From NCBI GenBank assembly GCA_026991055.1, contig JALXCE010000044.1, positions 1-8,465 on the forward strand: DNA of 8,465 nt. The letters are read 5' to 3'. How positions within the stretch are numbered: position 1 is the stretch's first letter; each line of letters opens with the position of its first letter. Below the pieces are notes generated by a model. The model had not been told where the DNA came from and ran no database searches. It saw only the letters and a list, made by a program, of their open reading frames with translations. Positions 5,839 to 8,465 of this stretch are shown one piece after another. The translations under genes were made by a program, and so were the position numbers. This stretch comes from Caldifarciminota bacterium. Lineage in GTDB: Bacteria > Hydrothermota > Hydrothermia > B15-G9 > WFZT01.

Positions 5839-6786
5839 GTGAAGAAGATTTTGATACTTCTCCTCATGATTTCAGCAATAGGATTGCCCGGTGCAGCCAA
5901 TGGCAAAATTGGCTTTGTTGATATGAAGAGAATAGCAAACGGGTACTACGACCTGAGAGATGCGAAAAGAGAGCTGAATGAAAAGCTCAGAGAGTGGGAA
6001 GCGAAAAGAGATAGTATAAAAGCGGAAATAGACAGCCTGGAGAGAAAGTTTGACAAACAACTGCCCATGCTCACGGCAGACGAAATTCTCAGAAAAGAGC
6101 AGGAGATTTCACAGAAAAGAAGGGAATACAACAACTATATCAAAAAGATATGGGGCAAAAACGGAGAGCTCGAGAAATACACCCAGAAGCTTGTTCAACC
6201 CTATGCCCAGCGTGTCAAAGAGGTAATCGGGCAAATTGCCAAGGAGATGGGCTACGAGGCTATTCTGGACAAATCATCAGATGTGGTTCTTTACATAAGT
6301 AGCAAGGATGACATAACTCAGGCTGTGCTTCAGGAGTTAAACAAGGGAGCGGCAGTTGCCGCAGGGGGTCGAAAGAAAATTCTTGTTATTTTCCCCATGA
6401 AGGAAATGAATTCCGAGGCCCATGCCGCAGGCCTTGGTGGAAAGATTCAGAAATTGCTCTACAACGGCTTTAAAGGAAGCTACAAGTTTGACGTTAAAGA
6501 CCTGAAATTAGTCTTTGATGCCATTCAAAGCCAAGGTATCACTTCTTACGAAAATATGACATTCAACATTGCCTCAAATCTGGCCAAACAACTTGGGGCA
6601 GACTATTTTGTATTTGGAAATGTCAGGCTAAGAGGGGACCAGATTGAGCTTACAGTGGATATGTACCGTTCATCAGATGATAAAAAAATCCTTGAAGAAA
6701 CAGCCACATTCAGAAATGAGGATATCGAAATCACTTCCAACTGTGCCCGCATAGCCCATGCAATGATTATGAAATTCAAGGAATAG
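5839..6786 (+). CDS. Exported OmpH/Skp-like protein fused to a CsgG/FlgO/TolB-N-like domain
   Basis: A 315-residue predicted periplasmic protein. Residues 1-22 are a signal peptide (KK, hydrophobic core, GAANG) with no lipobox cysteine. Residues 23-169 match the OmpH/Skp chaperone family: KIGFVDMKRI as first strand, a charged coiled coil over about 38-135, and the closing YEAILDKSSDVVLYISS...DITQAVLQELNK. Skp holds unfolded outer-membrane proteins in the periplasm. After a short Ala/Gly linker, residues 178-315 form a second domain (KKILVIFPM..., IASNLAKQLGADYFVFGNVR, IELTVDMYRSSDDKKILEE). This pattern resembles CsgG, FlgO or TolB N-terminal domains, a fold of outer-membrane secretion and envelope proteins. 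Ordinary Skp/OmpH is about 160-180 residues, so the C-terminal half is extra. The GTG start has GGAGG at 5828-5832, 6 nt away. The next gene follows after 55 nt with no obvious terminator, so the two are probably co-transcribed. Confidence 0.82.
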   Translation: MKKILILLLMISAIGLPGAANGKIGFVDMKRIANGYYDLRDAKRELNEKLREWEAKRDSIKAEIDSLERKFDKQLPMLTADEILRKEQEISQKRREYNNYIKKIWGKNGELEKYTQKLVQPYAQRVKEVIGQIAKEMGYEAILDKSSDVVLYISSKDDITQAVLQELNKGAAVAAGGRKKILVIFPMKEMNSEAHAAGLGGKIQKLLYNGFKGSYKFDVKDLKLVFDAIQSQGITSYENMTFNIASNLAKQLGADYFVFGNVRLRGDQIELTVDMYRSSDDKKILEETATFRNEDIEITSNCARIAHAMIMKFKE

Positions 6787-6841
6787 TTTCACTCCTTTAG
6801 GTAGCTTTTAAAAAGGATTTAAAACTTCAGGAGGTAATCCT

Positions 6842-8257
6842 ATGGCCAAATTTTTACTTGTAATTGCCTTTTCCCTGCCTCTTATGGCCCAGACCACCTG
6901 GAGCAGGACTTACGGTGGAAGTAATGAGGACGCCGGATTTGCCGTGGCAAAGACTCACGATGGGTTTGTTATAACAGGGATTACCAATTCCACGGGAAAT
7001 GGAGATTACGACCTCTATCTCATCAAGATTGACGAGAACGGGGATACGATGTGGACACTCACAGCTGGTGGGACTGACTTCGATGCAGGAGAATGTGTGA
7101 TTGAGACACCGGACCATGGAATTCTTGCCTCCGGGTTGACCTATTCTTTTGGTGCCGGTAACTCCGATGTTTTCATCGTAAAGACAGATTCATCGGGGAA
7201 TATTCAATGGCAGAAAACTTACGGTGGGGCCATAGCCGATGAAATTTATTCAATAACCCCTTACAGCGGCGGGTATATTTTAGCGGGACGAACCTATTCG
7301 TATGGAGCGGGAAACTTTGATGTTTACCTCATTGCGATTGATTACAATGGAGATACTCTCTGGACAAGGACTTATGGAGGAGCGATAACAGATGGGGCAA
7401 ATTCCATCAAACCCACGGCTGACGGTGGTTTTATAGTTACAGGTTACACCTATTCCTACGGTCATGGAAATTACGATGCTTACGTGCTGAAGCTGGATTC
7501 TCTTGGTAACCTTCAGTGGCAGGCGTTTTTAGGTGGTTTAGATGACGATGTTGGAACTGATGCCGTTGAAACGGCGGATGGGGGATTTTTGATTTCAGGT
7601 TACTCCTACACATTTTCAAACGGGGCAGATGACTTTTATGTTGCAAAAATTGATTCTCTTGGAAGTCTTATCTGGCAGAATCACTATGGAGGTTCGAGCT
7701 CTGAGAGAGCTTTCAAAATTGAGAAATTGCCCGGTGAAAACTTTCTCATCGGTGGATACACGTCATCTTTCGGGCATGGGGGAGATGATGCCTACTTCAT
7801 TGCCATCAATTCAAGTGGCAATATCGTGTGGGATACCACCTTTGGTGGAAGGAACGACGATGGTATGAAGGATTTCGTCAAAACTCCAGCAGGCGACTTT
7901 GTTTTTACTGGACATACTGAATCTTTTGGCCATGGAGGGGCTGATGTTTATGCGGTTAGATTTGGCACAGGTGTGGGAATTGAGGAAGAGCCTGTTAAGT
8001 CCCTCAATGATTTTCAGGTTACTGGTAACCTTTATGGGCATTTCAGAATTAGTTTCATTCTCAGGCCCGGCACTCCCTACAGGATTGATGTATTTGACAT
8101 AGCAGGAAAGCTTGTTGCGGGGGTCAAGAGTGGTGTCTCCGGGAATGGGATTACAGAATTTCGCTGGCAAGCCTCTCTCCCGTCGGGAATTTACTTCATA
8201 ACCCTTTCGACACCGGAATTTAAAAGGGTTAGAAAGATTGCCATTGTGAGATTTTAA
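6842..8257 (+). CDS. Secreted seven-repeat beta-propeller protein with C-terminal sorting-like domain
   Basis: A 471-residue predicted secreted or cell-surface protein of unknown function. Residues 1-16 are a signal peptide (cleavage likely after LPLMA). Residues 18-377 are seven repeats of 51-52 residues, each with the pattern xxWxxTYGG...GGFIVTGYTYSYGxGNYDxYLxKIDxxGN. Seven such units suit one closed seven-bladed propeller. Residues about 390-471 (YRIDVFDIAGKLV, FRWQASLPSGIYFITLS, KRVRKIAIVRF) match the style of type IX secretion C-terminal sorting or FlgD-Ig-like domains in the Bacteroidetes-type superphylum. The ATG has AGGAGG at 6829-6834, 7 nt upstream. No catalytic motif is seen, so binding or adhesion is the likeliest role. 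The upstream neighbour, an OmpH-like chaperone fusion, could assist its export. A hairpin repeat lies directly after the stop. Confidence 0.85.
   Translation: MAKFLLVIAFSLPLMAQTTWSRTYGGSNEDAGFAVAKTHDGFVITGITNSTGNGDYDLYLIKIDENGDTMWTLTAGGTDFDAGECVIETPDHGILASGLTYSFGAGNSDVFIVKTDSSGNIQWQKTYGGAIADEIYSITPYSGGYILAGRTYSYGAGNFDVYLIAIDYNGDTLWTRTYGGAITDGANSIKPTADGGFIVTGYTYSYGHGNYDAYVLKLDSLGNLQWQAFLGGLDDDVGTDAVETADGGFLISGYSYTFSNGADDFYVAKIDSLGSLIWQNHYGGSSSERAFKIEKLPGENFLIGGYTSSFGHGGDDAYFIAINSSGNIVWDTTFGGRNDDGMKDFVKTPAGDFVFTGHTESFGHGGADVYAVRFGTGVGIEEEPVKSLNDFQVTGNLYGHFRISFILRPGTPYRIDVFDIAGKLVAGVKSGVSGNGITEFRWQASLPSGIYFITLSTPEFKRVRKIAIVRF
6893..7972 (+). repeat. Seven in-frame repeats of about 155 nt (propeller blades)
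   Basis: Blade boundaries by residue are 18-68, 69-120, 121-171, 172-223, 224-275, 276-327 and 328-377. Each begins two residues before a conserved Trp and shortly after comes Gly-Gly. Blades 3 and 4 are the most alike (AGRTYSYGAGNFDVYL against TGYTYSYGHGNYDAYV). Blade 1 is most divergent in its Gly-rich turn, and blades 2 and 5 in the TYGG motif (TAGG, FLGG). Confidence 0.85.
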
Positions 8258-8308
8258 GCGGAAGCCCCCTCCCTTGCCCTCCCCCACGCAGAGCGTGGGG
8301 GGAGGGAA
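8256..8308. repeat. Hairpin repeat (copy C) after the propeller gene
   Basis: The 5' flank AAGCGGAAG (8256-8264) is identical to that of copy B. The stem CCCTCCCCCACGC / GCGTGGGGGGAGGG (8277-8306, loop AGA) has 13 pairs and one bulged G. The outer arms match copy B while the inner stem differs with pairing preserved. No T-run follows on either strand, so it may protect a 3' end rather than terminate. It begins inside the last codon region of the propeller gene (stop at 8255-8257). Confidence 0.7.
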
Positions 8309-8320
8309 GTGTGATTTAGA

Positions 8321-8366
8321 TGTCAAGTCCTGAAATATGTTTGTCAAGTCCTGAAATATGTTGACA
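8321..8366. repeat. Two tandem 21-nt units with TGTCAA...TTGACA ends; probable insertion-sequence terminus
   Basis: The unit starting TGTCAAGTCCTG occurs at 8321-8341 and identically at 8342-8362. TTGACA at 8361-8366 closes an inverted arrangement with the leading TGTCAA. It lies 20 nt beyond the stop of the probable transposase, where the end of an insertion sequence is expected. A duplicated end could reflect nested insertion or a transposase binding-site array. Confidence 0.6.
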
Positions 8367-8385
8367 CTTAAAAGGGGAACTATCA

Positions 8386-8465
8386 TCAGCATGACTTACC
8401 CCCTGTCTTCACCTCAAATCCCTCTATCTCTACCTCTCCACTGTACACCTCACTCGGTGTCGCAT
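8386..8465 (-). CDS. Probable transposase, C-terminal 25 codons only (gene continues past the window)
   Basis: A minus-strand frame enters from the right edge and ends at TGA 8388-8386. The visible residues start ATPSEVYSGEVEIEG and end KTGGKSC. TPxEVY near the C-terminus is common in integrase-core (DDE, rve-type) transposases such as the IS481 and IS3 groups. The tandem 21-nt repeat just beyond the stop fits an element end. The visible part is too short to assign a family firmly. Confidence 0.5.
   Translation of the reverse strand, partial: ATPSEVYSGEVEIEGFEVKTGGKSC

Noticed and set aside
8321..8362. Tandem 21-nt repeat considered as a CRISPR array
   Set aside because: Two directly abutting copies without spacers, no cas genes, and a probable transposase alongside.
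7811..8392. Minus-strand 193-codon ORF over the propeller 3' end
   Set aside because: It is antisense to the propeller gene and runs through the hairpin and the 21-nt repeats. Its N-terminus is repeat-encoded (IFQDLT twice), so it is a shadow frame.

Overview
The window looks like a chromosomal stretch from a diderm (outer-membrane) bacterium. It holds nine genes or gene fragments and a set of hairpin repeats. Strong AGGAGG-type ribosome binding sites precede livM, the universal stress gene and the propeller gene. An OmpH/Skp-like periplasmic protein and a secreted protein with a C-terminal domain resembling type IX sorting domains suggest the Fibrobacteres-Chlorobi-Bacteroidetes superphylum or a related candidate phylum (for example WOR-3-like lineages). 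That placement is inference; no marker gene here settles it.

Left part, minus strand (1-4280). Transcription runs leftward from about 4294. First come a universal stress protein gene and hslV, overlapping by 8 nt. A 127-nt gap with a candidate promoter follows. Then comes livH-livM-livG-livF, the membrane and ATPase parts of a branched-chain amino acid (HAAT family) ABC transporter. livM/livG and livG/livF each overlap by 4 nt. livF runs off the left edge. No substrate-binding protein gene and no hslU are in the window.

Middle, plus strand (4337-5838). A radical SAM gene of the YhcC/YtqA type diverges from the stress gene. Its promoter -10 box lies only 9 nt before its ATG, with no ribosome binding site, so the transcript is probably leaderless. 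After it comes a 515-nt gene-free stretch. It contains a degenerate half repeat that includes the gene's own stop codon, a complete REP-like hairpin, and a second hairpin followed by six T that probably terminates transcription. The rest is about 300 nt of unassigned sequence with one stop-free frame that lacks a convincing start.

Right part, plus strand (5805-8257). Two exported proteins appear to form a pair. The first fuses an OmpH/Skp-like coiled-coil chaperone domain to a second domain resembling the CsgG/FlgO/TolB-N fold. The second is a seven-repeat, probably seven-bladed, beta-propeller with a C-terminal sorting-like domain. The OmpH fusion is the most unusual item in the window.

Right edge (8256-8465). 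A further member of the hairpin repeat family follows the propeller gene. Next come two tandem copies of a 21-nt unit that make a TGTCAA...TTGACA inverted arrangement, and the last 25 codons of a probable transposase on the minus strand. This is most likely one end of an insertion sequence extending past the window.
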